From positions 1,158,001 to 1,222,000 of the forward strand of contig NZ_CP125098.1 in assembly GCF_030020805.1 (NCBI RefSeq): 64,000 nt of DNA, written 5' to 3'. Shown in pieces: positions 7,729-15,630 of this stretch; positions within the stretch are counted from its first letter, which is position 1, and every line of letters starts with the position of its first letter. Origin of the DNA: Paenibacillus sp. RC67. Lineage in GTDB: Bacteria; Bacillota; Bacilli; Paenibacillales; NBRC-103111. The position numbers were made by a program, and so were the translations under genes. A model generated the notes under the pieces. That model was not told the origin of the DNA and did not search any database. It worked only from the letters and a program-made list of their open reading frames with translations.

Positions 7729-8619
7729 ATGAACATTAAATCGTATTATAAGCATTATCACCTGATGCTGCTGCCAGGCATTTTGTTTTTGATCATCTTT
7801 CATATTGTGCCGATGTTCGGCATCATCATCGCATTTCAAAACTTCAAGATCGGACTGGGCATCTGGGATTCACCATGGATTGGTTTGGAAAATTTCACGT
7901 ACATGTTCCAAATCAGAGACAGCGGGTTGATCTTTTATAACACCGTTTTCATAGCGGTCTGTAAAATCATCGCGCATCTGGTGATTCCGCTTATTTTTGC
8001 AATACTGCTTAACGAAGTCCGCTTTATGGTGTTCAAACGATGGGTGCAGACGATTGTCTATTTACCCCACTTTTTGTCCTGGGTTATCTTGGCTGGGGTC
8101 GTGATCGATATGCTGTCGTTGGACGGGATTTTTAATCAAATCGTCAAAGCGATGGGGCACGACCCGATCTTGTTTCTGGCCAGCAACAAATGGTTCCCGA
8201 CCATTGTGATTAGCAGTGATATTTGGAAAGAGTTCGGCTTTGCCGCCATTATTTATTTGGCTGCTCTCGCTGGCATTAATCCTTCATTGTATGAAGCGGC
8301 GGAAATGGATGGGGCCAGCCGTCTGCAGCAGTTGTTCTATATTACGCTGCCGAGTCTGGTACCTACGGTAGTACTGCTTGCAACGCTTAGTATCGGCAAT
8401 GTGCTGAATGCGGGCTTTGATCAAATATTCAATTTGTATAACCCTCTTGTCTATGAATCCGGAGATATTATCGATACTTATGTGTACCGGGTAGGGCTTG
8501 TTCAATCGCAGTACGGGTTCGCTACTGCTGTTAGTCTGTTGAAATCCGTTATCGGCTTTGTCCTAATCATCATTTCTTATCGGATTGCTTATAAATATGC
8601 AAACTATCGAATTTTCTAA
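7729..8619 (+). CDS. ABC importer permease, LplB-type
   Basis: A 296-residue inner-membrane permease with six predicted helices. It has the LplB start YYKHYHLMLLPGILFLIIFHIVPMFGIIIAFQ. The EAA loop reads YEAAEMDGASRLQQLFYITLPSL, which docks the ATPase. It is the first of two permeases and follows the binding protein after 73 bases that include a hairpin. The ligand class cannot be read from the sequence, but LplB/YtcP pairs usually carry oligosaccharides. Confidence 0.94.
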   Translation: MNIKSYYKHYHLMLLPGILFLIIFHIVPMFGIIIAFQNFKIGLGIWDSPWIGLENFTYMFQIRDSGLIFYNTVFIAVCKIIAHLVIPLIFAILLNEVRFMVFKRWVQTIVYLPHFLSWVILAGVVIDMLSLDGIFNQIVKAMGHDPILFLASNKWFPTIVISSDIWKEFGFAAIIYLAALAGINPSLYEAAEMDGASRLQQLFYITLPSLVPTVVLLATLSIGNVLNAGFDQIFNLYNPLVYESGDIIDTYVYRVGLVQSQYGFATAVSLLKSVIGFVLIIISYRIAYKYANYRIF

Positions 8620-8638
8620 ATAAAGCAGGTGAAAACGT

Positions 8639-9523
8639 TTGGTACGGAATAAAACCGTCTCGGCCCGGTTGGCTGAAGCTGCATTACTGCTCATTATGCT
8701 CATGATCTCCATCATTTCGCTCGCGCCGGTTCTGCATACGTTCTCTGTATCGTTCAGTGACAATGCGGCTGCGTCTGGGGGCTTCGTCAAGTTCTGGCCG
8801 GTGGGCTTCAATATAGAGTCGTATCGCCGGATTATGGAAGAGCCCCACTTTCTCAATTCGTTCTTCGTCTCCGTGAAAAGGGTGCTCCTCGGAGGTGCCA
8901 TTAACTTCTTGTTGACGGTTCTGATGGCTTATCCGCTATCGAGAAGCACTAAGGAGTTTCCTCACCGGAACCTTTATATGTGGTTCATGCTGTTCACGAT
9001 GCTGTTTAGCGGTGGTATCATTCCGCTCTATTTGACGGTCAAGGCGTTGGGGATGTTCAACACGATATGGGCGCTAGTGCTGCCGGGGGCAGTACCGGTT
9101 TTCAATGTCATTCTGCTTATGAATTTTTTCCGCAATATGCCCAAAGAGCTGAGTGAGGCAGGCTACATGGATGGAGCGGGACCCTGGTACATGATGCTCA
9201 AGGTGTTTGTTCCGCTCTCACTGCCTTCTCTCGCTACCGTGACGCTGTTCAGCATTGTAGGACACTGGAACTCCTTCTTTGACGGGATGATCTTCATGCG
9301 CAGTGCGGAAAATTATCCGCTGCAAACCTATATTCAGCAGCTTGTCGTGAACCTGAACATTGTGGAGCTGGACTCGTCACAAGCCGAGCTATTGATGAAG
9401 GTATCGGATAAAACGTTGAACGCCGCCAAAATCGTTGTCTCTATGGTACCGATTCTTATCGTATATCCGTTTTTGCAAAAATATTTTATTCATGGGATTA
9501 TGCTCGGATCGGTGAAGGAGTGA
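8639..9523 (+). CDS. ABC importer permease, YtcP/LplC-type
   Basis: A 294-residue permease of the YtcP/LplC type. It has the N-terminal helix ALLLIMLMISIISLAPVLHTFSVSFS, and the EAA loop reads LSEAGYMDGAGPWYMMLKVFVPLS. The C-terminus YPFLQKYFIHGIMLGSVKE is diagnostic of this subfamily. The start is a TTG at 8639 with GCAGGTGA six bases upstream. The gene begins 19 bases after the LplB-type gene. It completes the importer core with the proteins encoded at 6003 and 7729. Confidence 0.94.
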   Translation: MVRNKTVSARLAEAALLLIMLMISIISLAPVLHTFSVSFSDNAAASGGFVKFWPVGFNIESYRRIMEEPHFLNSFFVSVKRVLLGGAINFLLTVLMAYPLSRSTKEFPHRNLYMWFMLFTMLFSGGIIPLYLTVKALGMFNTIWALVLPGAVPVFNVILLMNFFRNMPKELSEAGYMDGAGPWYMMLKVFVPLSLPSLATVTLFSIVGHWNSFFDGMIFMRSAENYPLQTYIQQLVVNLNIVELDSSQAELLMKVSDKTLNAAKIVVSMVPILIVYPFLQKYFIHGIMLGSVKE

Positions 9524-9572
9524 GTTTTTCTAAAGGCAAAACGTGATAGCGTATGCTTGGGGGAGAGTAGAG

Positions 9573-9774
9573 GCTGTCGAGAAACCTAGAAGGCTTGAAA
9601 TATTGCTAGTATAGATCGGTGGGGTTGCCTTTCCAGCCGCTGTTGAAATCCGTGAATCTGATTAGAATTTAGCGGTATTTTCACGAATTTCAAAGGCGGA
9701 CGTAAACTCTTCCAAGGCAAACCCCACCTTCCTTTATAGCAATATTTCACGAAGATGAGAGATTTCTCGACAGC
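9573..9774. repeat. About 200-bp imperfect palindrome (long hairpin A)
   Basis: The outer arms GCTGTCGAGAAA (9573-9584) and TTTCTCGACAGC (9763-9774) pair exactly. Further paired blocks are CTTGAAATATTGCTA with TAGCAATATTTCACG, GGTGGGGTTGCCTT with AAGGCAAACCCCACC, and GAAATCCGTGAA with TTCACGAATTTC. It fills most of the gap between the second permease and the EEP gene. The inner part shares CCGCTG and GGCGGACG/CGTCCGCC blocks with the palindromes at 38.7 and 43.5 kb. It has no coding content and looks like a non-autonomous palindromic repeat. Confidence 0.75.
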
Positions 9775-9780
9775 TAATAG

Positions 9781-9835
9781 CTCTAAGCAGATGCTTACGA
9801 AGAAAGTTTTGCCTACGGCAAAACTCTGAGGAGGG
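9781..9835 (+). promoter_or_regulatory. Mini-ORF leader with hairpin before the EEP gene
   Basis: ATGCTTACGAAG at 9791 opens a 12-codon frame, MLTKKVLPTAKL, whose TGA (9827-9829) overlaps the ribosome site GAGGAGGG of the next gene. Within it, AGTTTTGCCTACGGCAAAACT folds into a tight hairpin. The arrangement would couple translation of the short peptide to that of the gene at 9843. It is the fourth copy in the window of the element at 5889-5990, here with an uninterrupted frame. Confidence 0.65.
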
Positions 9836-9842
9836 TAAAAAA

Positions 9843-10634
9843 ATGAACTATACGATGATGACGTTTAATTTGCGGTGCAACACTGCAAGCGACGGGGATA
9901 ACGCATGGCCAAATCGCATAGAGCGAGCTGCTGATATGATTAAAGAGCATGATCCCATTCTTGTCGGAACGCAAGAAGGGTATTTTTCCATGCTGACCGA
10001 GCTGCAGGAGCAGCTTGAGGAGTACGCTTGGATCGGGATGGGCCGATTCGGCGGGTACGAGGATGAGCACAACGCCATTTTTTATAAAAAGAATGTTCTG
10101 GAGGTTGTTGATCATGGGCATTTCTGGCTTTCAGAGACGCCTGATGAAGCAGCCTCTAAAAGCTGGGGAAGTTATTTCCCGAGAATGTGCACTTGGGCAG
10201 CATTTCGGGATCAAGATAGTGACAAGGCGTTTACCGTATTCAACACTCACTTGGACCACTACAGTCAAGAGGCACGGGACAACGGGGTTAAAGTGATATG
10301 GAACTACGCTGTCCGTCATAGAAGCCATGATATTCCCCTGATCGTGATGGGAGATTTGAACAGCGCCCCCGCAGATCAACCGATTCTCTTTTTGCAAGGG
10401 CAGACGGGAGAAGAAGGACCGAATGGCTGGCTCAAGGATGCTTATACAGCTTATGAGGGGACTGTGGGGCGGACGGCACACAGTTTTTGTGGCGGAACAG
10501 ACGGGGAACCGATCGATTATATTTTTGTGTCTCCCGGGGTGAGTATACTGGAGACGAAGGTCGATCGCAGGCTGATTCGAGGAGCGTATCCTTCGGACCA
10601 TTACCCTATTGTAGCTCTTTTGGAGATAAGCTGA
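9843..10634 (+). CDS. Endonuclease/exonuclease/phosphatase-family hydrolase
   Basis: A 263-residue metal-dependent phosphoesterase of the EEP (DNase I/Mg-phosphatase) fold. The complete active-site set is visible: FNLRCN near the N-terminus, GTQEG (metal-binding Glu), DEHNAIFYKK, NTHLDHYSQEAR (catalytic His), VMGDLNSAP (Asp/Asn pair), DYIFVSPG and the terminal SDHYPIVALLE. There is no signal peptide, so it acts in the cytoplasm. It follows the importer genes and precedes a PHP hydrolase by 25 bases. This suggests that the imported compound carries a phosphoester or a similar cleavable bond. Confidence 0.92.
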   Translation: MNYTMMTFNLRCNTASDGDNAWPNRIERAADMIKEHDPILVGTQEGYFSMLTELQEQLEEYAWIGMGRFGGYEDEHNAIFYKKNVLEVVDHGHFWLSETPDEAASKSWGSYFPRMCTWAAFRDQDSDKAFTVFNTHLDHYSQEARDNGVKVIWNYAVRHRSHDIPLIVMGDLNSAPADQPILFLQGQTGEEGPNGWLKDAYTAYEGTVGRTAHSFCGGTDGEPIDYIFVSPGVSILETKVDRRLIRGAYPSDHYPIVALLEIS

Positions 10635-10659
10635 ATATACCGGATGGGGGAACGGAGAT

Positions 10660-11967
10660 ATGGAGAAAACGGAAAGACGATCCGTAAGAAGAGTCTTCCA
10701 ACGCACCGTTGCTCACAGCGAGCAAGGTAGATATATCGAGATTCCTTTTGATGTACCCGAGCATACGGAGGAATTGACGATTTCGTACTCGGTGGAATCG
10801 TTCGGCGAAGCAAGGGCGATCATTGATCTTGGGGTGAGAGATACTGAGAGGGTGCGTGGCTGGAGCGGAGGAGCACGGAGGGAGTTTAGGATCGGACTTG
10901 AGAACGCGACACCTGGCTATATTCCCGGCAAGATGACTCCGGGTTCTTGGGCGGTACTTCATAATGCTTATCGGGTGCCGAAGGAAGGAGGTCAGGTCAC
11001 CGTTACCGTGGAAGTTTTTCTCAAAACTTACCGCTGGTTAAAGGGTGATTTGCATACGCACAGCGTTCATAGCGACGGCTTCTATTCACTGGAGGAAAAC
11101 GCAGCCATCATGGAGCAGTTGGGGTGTGACTTCATTGCGATGACGGATCATAACGCAATCAGCCAAAATCAGGCTTATCCCCGTAATACAGCGATGGTGA
11201 TGATTCCAGGAATGGAGTTCACGACCAATTACGGACACAGTAATTTCCTGGGCGTAGCCGAGCCGTTGAACGATTTTCGTGTAGAGAATCAAACGGATGT
11301 GAAGGAGCGGATTCATACGGCACACGAACGGGGAGCGCGGATCGTGCTGAACCATCCTCACTGTGACTTATGTCCGTGGGAATGGGATTTTAATGTAGAA
11401 TTCGATTGGATCGAGGTATGGAACGGCCCTTGGACTGATCGCAATGCGCGGGCGCTGCAGTGGTGGCAGGAACAGCTGGTGAGCGGCCGTCAGCTGGTTG
11501 CCGTTGGTGGGAGTGATGTGCATCGGCCTGACCCCTACGTCAAGCATGCAATGCCTTGCACATGGGTTTATGCTGAGACCAAGACGGTGAAAGGGATTTT
11601 GGACGGCGTTGGCAAAGGGCATGTCTGCATATCGTATGCGCCCGAGGGGCCGTTCGTAGAGCTGCATGCTGGGACTTACCGTACAGGAGATTCGATTCCA
11701 AAAGAGGAGCAAGAGCAGATTATCGCCATAACGTTGATGAGCAGCGGATTGCTGCCGGGAGATCAGATAAGGTGGATTTCAGAGAGGGGACTTGTTAGGG
11801 AAGTGGTTCATCCTACTGAAGTAACGGAAACGGTCGCTTTGAAAATCCAAGGCCCTGAATGGATTGGGCTCAGGTTTGTCCGTGTGGAGATTTGGCGGCA
11901 CTTTGCTGAAGTCGATCAGATGCTGGTAGCGGCTCTTACCAATCCGGTTTATTTTGAACAGAGCTAG
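10660..11967 (+). CDS. CehA/McbA-type PHP-domain metallohydrolase
   Basis: A 435-residue protein. Residues 1-125 form an N-terminal domain I do not recognise. The PHP phosphoesterase domain follows, with GDLHTHSVHSDG, DFIAMTDHNAIS, IPGMEFTTNYGHSNFLG, LNHPH and GGSDVHRPD; these motifs carry its metal-binding His and Asp residues. The CehA/McbA group includes carbaryl hydrolases, but most members are uncharacterised. The ATG at 10660 has a GGAG site. The gene closes the operon that starts at the importer, so it probably works together with the EEP hydrolase on the imported compound. It has no signal peptide. Confidence 0.88.
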   Translation: MEKTERRSVRRVFQRTVAHSEQGRYIEIPFDVPEHTEELTISYSVESFGEARAIIDLGVRDTERVRGWSGGARREFRIGLENATPGYIPGKMTPGSWAVLHNAYRVPKEGGQVTVTVEVFLKTYRWLKGDLHTHSVHSDGFYSLEENAAIMEQLGCDFIAMTDHNAISQNQAYPRNTAMVMIPGMEFTTNYGHSNFLGVAEPLNDFRVENQTDVKERIHTAHERGARIVLNHPHCDLCPWEWDFNVEFDWIEVWNGPWTDRNARALQWWQEQLVSGRQLVAVGGSDVHRPDPYVKHAMPCTWVYAETKTVKGILDGVGKGHVCISYAPEGPFVELHAGTYRTGDSIPKEEQEQIIAITLMSSGLLPGDQIRWISERGLVREVVHPTEVTETVALKIQGPEWIGLRFVRVEIWRHFAEVDQMLVAALTNPVYFEQS

Positions 11968-12050
11968 GGTTGAAGAAGCATATCATCTAAAACAGCTAAT
12001 AAATAGTGCATTTGAATGAATAGGTATTGCAACATAATCTTATTTTTAAC

Positions 12051-12090
12051 CAGGACGGGGCTGCCAACCATGTTGGCAGCCTCGTTCTGA
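12051..12090. terminator. Hairpin between convergent genes
   Basis: GACGGGGCTGCCAAC and GTTGGCAGCCTCGTTC form a long stem between convergent genes ending at 11967 and 12101. T tracts on both sides are weak, so bidirectional termination is probable rather than certain. Confidence 0.65.
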
Positions 12091-12100
12091 TATTATTGAT

Positions 12101-12544
12101 CTATTCAAGCTCTAGATGAAGTATAGGAAAGGGGCGTCCTGTTCCATCTAGCTCTGAGCGTCCTGTTTGCACAAAGCCGTAACGTTGATAGAAAGCGTGT
12201 GCTCCCTCGTTCTGTTCGTTGACATCCACTTTAAGATGGCTTCCTTTTAGATTTTCAGCATGTTTTATAAGTCGAGTACCTATACCTTGTCCGTGGTAAT
12301 TAGGGTCGACAAATAACATTTCTATTTTAGATTCATCAAGTCCGATAAACCCTGTAGGAACTTCATTTTCATTAATCTCCATCCATATCTCAACACCTGT
12401 TAATGCTTCAGTTTGCACCAAATGGTGGAAAAATTCAATGTCCTCTTCTGTCAAAAAAGTATGGGTTAAACGTACAGCCCTATACCAAATATCTACCAAT
12501 TTATCATGATCCTTTTCTCTATACGGGACAATTTTGTTTAACAT
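12101..12544 (-). CDS. GNAT-family N-acetyltransferase
   Basis: A 147-residue acetyltransferase. The coenzyme-A loop reads DPNYHGQGIGTRLIKHAE and the C-terminal half has NEQNEGAHAFYQRYGFVQTG. The ATG at 12544 (MLNKIVPYREKDHDKL) is preferred because GGAGG lies seven bases upstream; the frame extends twelve codons further without a site. It resembles YjaB/YafP-like small GNATs; the acceptor is unknown. It stands alone, convergent to the PHP operon. Confidence 0.88.
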   Translation of the reverse strand: MLNKIVPYREKDHDKLVDIWYRAVRLTHTFLTEEDIEFFHHLVQTEALTGVEIWMEINENEVPTGFIGLDESKIEMLFVDPNYHGQGIGTRLIKHAENLKGSHLKVDVNEQNEGAHAFYQRYGFVQTGRSELDGTGRPFPILHLELE

Positions 12545-12770
12545 TACAATCCTCCGAGTTTCTGTTTTGATGTTAATCACAAGGCTAATTTACTGAAAAG
12601 TATGCTGTGCTTCGTGGGGGCCGCTTTTCTTTCTAGCTTGAGATGAACAGTGTAAAAATAATTATACCACTCGTATCCAATTAATAGACCTGTAAAGAAT
12701 CATTTAAATAAATTAGTCCTTGAAACAATAACAAATTATATTTCGTTTGAAGAAGCAAGGGGGGATTAAA

Positions 12771-13253
12771 ATGAGGTTAAACAAACTGTTTTTAGGGTTG
12801 GCGTTAATCTGCGTAATATTAACAACCGCATGCTCGAACAGCAATTCCAAACAAGCTATGGGAGAACTGTATAGTTTGGCATTAGATGCATACATGCCAA
12901 TTGATGAAGGTCTAAATGGTAGTATGAAGTATATTGCAATTGACATGAGCAATTTTAAGAATATTGATGGAACAGACAAGAAACACATTCTAAAATATTT
13001 TGATAAATACAACGTCGTGGTAATGGAAGCGACATACGAGCAACTAAAAGAAAAGGGGCTATATGACCCCAAGACAATGGTGCTTAATGGCGTGTTGTTA
13101 CGTGTCGAGAAGACTGAAATTTCAAAAGATCGAGTTGTGATTGAAGGCTCTAAGTACAGAGCTGGCAACGGAGCAATAGGAACAAAAGTCGTTGTTGAAT
13201 ACAAAAACGAAAAATGGAAAGTTACAAAAGCAGATGGAACTTGGATAAGTTGA
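12771..13253 (+). CDS. Hypothetical lipoprotein
   Basis: A 160-residue secreted lipoprotein with signal peptide MRLNKLFLGLALICVILTTAC and a lipidated Cys21. The mature part is mixed alpha/beta, with AIDMSNFKNIDGTDKKHILKYFDKYNVVVMEATYEQL split over two segments and a C-terminal beta-rich block ending GNGAIGTKVVVEYKNEKWKVTKADGTWIS. Similar C-termini occur in Bacillota peptide-binding or immunity lipoproteins, but I do not recognise the family. The ATG at 12771 follows GGGGGGA. The gene and its flanks are visibly richer in A+T than the surrounding operons, which may indicate recent acquisition. Confidence 0.8.
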   Translation: MRLNKLFLGLALICVILTTACSNSNSKQAMGELYSLALDAYMPIDEGLNGSMKYIAIDMSNFKNIDGTDKKHILKYFDKYNVVVMEATYEQLKEKGLYDPKTMVLNGVLLRVEKTEISKDRVVIEGSKYRAGNGAIGTKVVVEYKNEKWKVTKADGTWIS

Positions 13254-13338
13254 TTGTTCCTTATATTTACTATTAAATCTCCAATTATCAAGTCTTCAGG
13301 AAAGCTACTAACCTATCTGCAACAAGAGAAGTATTTTA

Positions 13339-13923
13339 TTATTTAATCTCTACAGCAAAAAAGTACGAAGTATCCCCTGAATCCCACCAAGATTTGATCC
13401 ATAGGTTATAAATACCGGCTTCCTTAGGTAATAGAATCTTTTCATTTTCAAAAAGCATATCCTCGTCGCGATCGTACATTATATCATTTTGCGATCCTTC
13501 GGCAATGACTCTTGTTATCTTTATGGATTTGGGCTCCATCCCTTTGGGATATTGAACCAAAATGGACGACCCCGGAACCACTTCCACTGGAGGGTATTCA
13601 AATTTTTTTAATAAAGCGGAGTATGGTTTAACTGCATCGGCGCAGCCATACCAACAACTGCTGCCTTGAACAAGAAGGATTTCCTGTATCCATACTGTGC
13701 CGCCTTCATAATTTCTTTCATAGTACACAAAAGGAATTGGATTCGCCAAATCTTTATCGAATTTCGCACTGCTTTGTTTGATGCTAATCCTGTTACTTGA
13801 ATCATCATAATTAACCGAGGATGCCATGCTGACCAGCATGCTCTGGATGGAGTCTGATGCGTATACTACGGAACCAAGCGATAAACATAAACCAAACAAT
13901 AAACCCAGTATGAATTTTCTCAT
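13339..13923 (-). CDS. Hypothetical secreted protein
   Basis: A 194-residue protein with a clear signal peptide (MRKFILGLLFGLCLSLGSVVYA) and no other recognised motif. The mature part opens with SDSIQSMLVSMASSVNYDDSSNRI and ends in a beta-rich region. The start at 13923 is chosen for the GGAAGGAG site on the minus strand; upstream in-frame codons lack one. A single Cys pair (SSCWYGCADA) could form a disulphide outside the cell. The function is unknown. Confidence 0.75.
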   Translation of the reverse strand: MRKFILGLLFGLCLSLGSVVYASDSIQSMLVSMASSVNYDDSSNRISIKQSSAKFDKDLANPIPFVYYERNYEGGTVWIQEILLVQGSSCWYGCADAVKPYSALLKKFEYPPVEVVPGSSILVQYPKGMEPKSIKITRVIAEGSQNDIMYDRDEDMLFENEKILLPKEAGIYNLWIKSWWDSGDTSYFFAVEIK

Positions 13924-14026
13924 AAAGCGCTCCTTCCCAAATCTCATAATCAAACCATATTTTTCCATTAAGTTATATCAGAAGCTAAAAGCTGGTGCCT
14001 TACACTCTTTACATCCTCAACTTCAG

Positions 14027-14041
14027 GTTAAGCGCTAATCC
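14027..14041. promoter_or_regulatory. Predicted LacI-family operator, autoregulatory
   Basis: GGTTAAGCGCTAATC, centred on AAGCGCTA, lies 76 bases before the lacI-type gene. It matches the palindromes before iolD (two) and iolG (one). This placement suggests that the regulator represses its own gene. Confidence 0.55.
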
Positions 14042-14116
14042 TCCGAGTTTACACGGTGCAGGTCGATATCGTATGATAAACAATAAAACGCAGATAGAGC
14101 TTGAGAGGAGCAGGGG

Positions 14117-15127
14117 ATGAAACCGACTATTTATGATGTGGCCGAGGCTGCGGGGGTTTCGATCGCGACCGTTTCGAAAGTGATTAACGGTACAGGCCGC
14201 ATTAGTGATAAAACAAGAAAGCATGTAACGAGTATTATGGACGCGCTGAAATACCAGCCGAGCATGGTCGCATCTGCTTTGACAGGTAAAAGTACTTTTA
14301 CTGTCGGGCTGACTTTGCCGGATTTGGCGAACCCATTCTTCGCTGAAATTGCACGTGCGGTGGAGGATCGCGGACAGGAATACGGCTTTAACGTCTTTAT
14401 TTGCAGCACGGATAATGATCCTGATCGGGAAATTAAATATTTTTCGCTGCTTACGCAAAAAAGAGTAGACGGGGTTATTGTAGCCACCCGGACGGAAAAA
14501 GATATGTTTCTAAAAAAGCTTATCCAGCAAAATGTTCCGATAGCGCTTATTACCGGGGAAATGCCGACATTGGCTGTGGATACGGTTATGGTGGACGATT
14601 TTCTGGGAGGCTATCAGGCAGGCAGTCATTTGGTCGAGCAGGGGCATCGTAGAATCGCCATTCTGGCGGAAGATGTAAACACGATGAGTAACCGGGAGCG
14701 GATTCGAGGCTGCAAGCAGGCGATGACTGCGGCGGGGATTGAGGTGGACGAGCGGCTGGTGACCTCGGGAGATTTTACCGTTAGCGGAGGGAAAGAAGCG
14801 ATGTGCCGACTGCTCGATATGGAGGAACCGCCAACCGCTGTGTTCGCTTGCAATGATTTGCTTGCCATTGGGGCCATTCAAGGTGCACGCGAGCGAGGTC
14901 TGCAGCTGCCTCAGCAGTTATCTGTCGTTGGCTTCGACAACACGATCTTGGCGACAATTATTGATCCTCCTCTTACGACGGTTGCGCAGCCGATTCAGGA
15001 AATCGGGCGTCAAGCGATGGATCTGCTCGTACAGGAAATTAAAGGGCAGAAGTCCATGAAGCAGCGGGTTGTGCTAATGCCGGAGCTTGTTGTTCGCGGC
15101 TCGACAGCACAGCTGCCAGAGAACTAA
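14117..15127 (+). CDS. LacI-family transcriptional regulator, probably of inositol genes
   Basis: A 336-residue LacI/GalR-type regulator. The N-terminal helix-turn-helix and hinge read TIYDVAEAAGVSIATVSKVINGTGRISDKTRKHV. The periplasmic-binding-protein-like core includes FTVGLTLPDLANPFFAEIARAVED, VDGVIVATR, GHRRIAILAE and FACNDLLAIGAIQGARERG. It precedes thrS and the iol operon. Four near-identical palindromes mark its own promoter region, iolD and iolG. In Bacillus subtilis the iol repressor is the DeoR-type IolR, so a LacI protein would be a different solution. The link to inositol is inferred from position and operators. Confidence 0.9.
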   Translation: MKPTIYDVAEAAGVSIATVSKVINGTGRISDKTRKHVTSIMDALKYQPSMVASALTGKSTFTVGLTLPDLANPFFAEIARAVEDRGQEYGFNVFICSTDNDPDREIKYFSLLTQKRVDGVIVATRTEKDMFLKKLIQQNVPIALITGEMPTLAVDTVMVDDFLGGYQAGSHLVEQGHRRIAILAEDVNTMSNRERIRGCKQAMTAAGIEVDERLVTSGDFTVSGGKEAMCRLLDMEEPPTAVFACNDLLAIGAIQGARERGLQLPQQLSVVGFDNTILATIIDPPLTTVAQPIQEIGRQAMDLLVQEIKGQKSMKQRVVLMPELVVRGSTAQLPEN

Positions 15128-15244
15128 ATAAGCTTGTGTGATCAGCTGCGAGACAGTGTTGGATTCAAGCGTATAGGCTCTCTCAGAGCCAATTAACCTC
15201 CGCGTTACTATGATTCCGCGCTGATCTATTTTTCTAAAGGCCAC

Positions 15245-15273
15245 TTGACCTTTGGCAAAACGATGATTATAAT
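15245..15273 (+). promoter_or_regulatory. Sigma-A promoter of thrS
   Basis: TTGACC (15245-15250) and TATAAT (15268-15273) with a 17-base spacer form a near-ideal sigma-A promoter. It lies just before the T-box leader. Confidence 0.88.
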
Positions 15274-15284
15274 GATGAACCAAT

Positions 15285-15595
15285 AACATATTCAGGCAAT
15301 GACCAAAGACATGATTTCCTTCAAGGACTGTCAGAGAGAGGAGGTTAGGTGAGAGCTCCTTCAGAGACCGGAAGCGTAAATTACCCCTTTGCAGCCGTGA
15401 TGTCGAACCTGCAGCTGTTAAAGCTGCGATAGTAGATAGCACCGTCTTATCCTCGTTACCGGATACTTGAGGAACTTGCATTGTATGTTAAGGCAGCTTG
15501 CCCGCTGCTTGGCTTATTGGTGTAGGTTCGAATCAGGGTGGAACCACGAGCTGAACGCACTCGTCCCTTGGGAGAGTAGCGTTTTTTTGCGTTCA
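15285..15595 (+). promoter_or_regulatory. T-box leader of thrS
   Basis: The diagnostic T-box AGGGTGGAACCACGAG lies at 15535-15550. The competing terminator follows: AACGC opens it, GTCCCTTGGGA forms the inner stem, and TAGCGTTTTTTT closes it. Upstream are Stem I features: an AGAGAG bulge near 15335, an apical GGAG/CTCC stem with GGTG in the loop, and a base helix GACAT/ATGTC. The stem GCAGCT/AGCTGC is at 15411-15427. A threonine codon ACC at 15383-15385 is my tentative specifier. Uncharged threonine tRNA would stabilise the antiterminator and allow thrS expression. Confidence 0.92.
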
Positions 15596-15630
15596 TATAA
15601 ATCGAAACCAAAACGAATGGAGGCGTCACC

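Noticed and set aside
8625..8641. TGAAAACGTTTGGT as a cre site between the two permease genes
   Set aside because: It forms the ribosome site and start region of the second permease and matches cre poorly at the 3' end.
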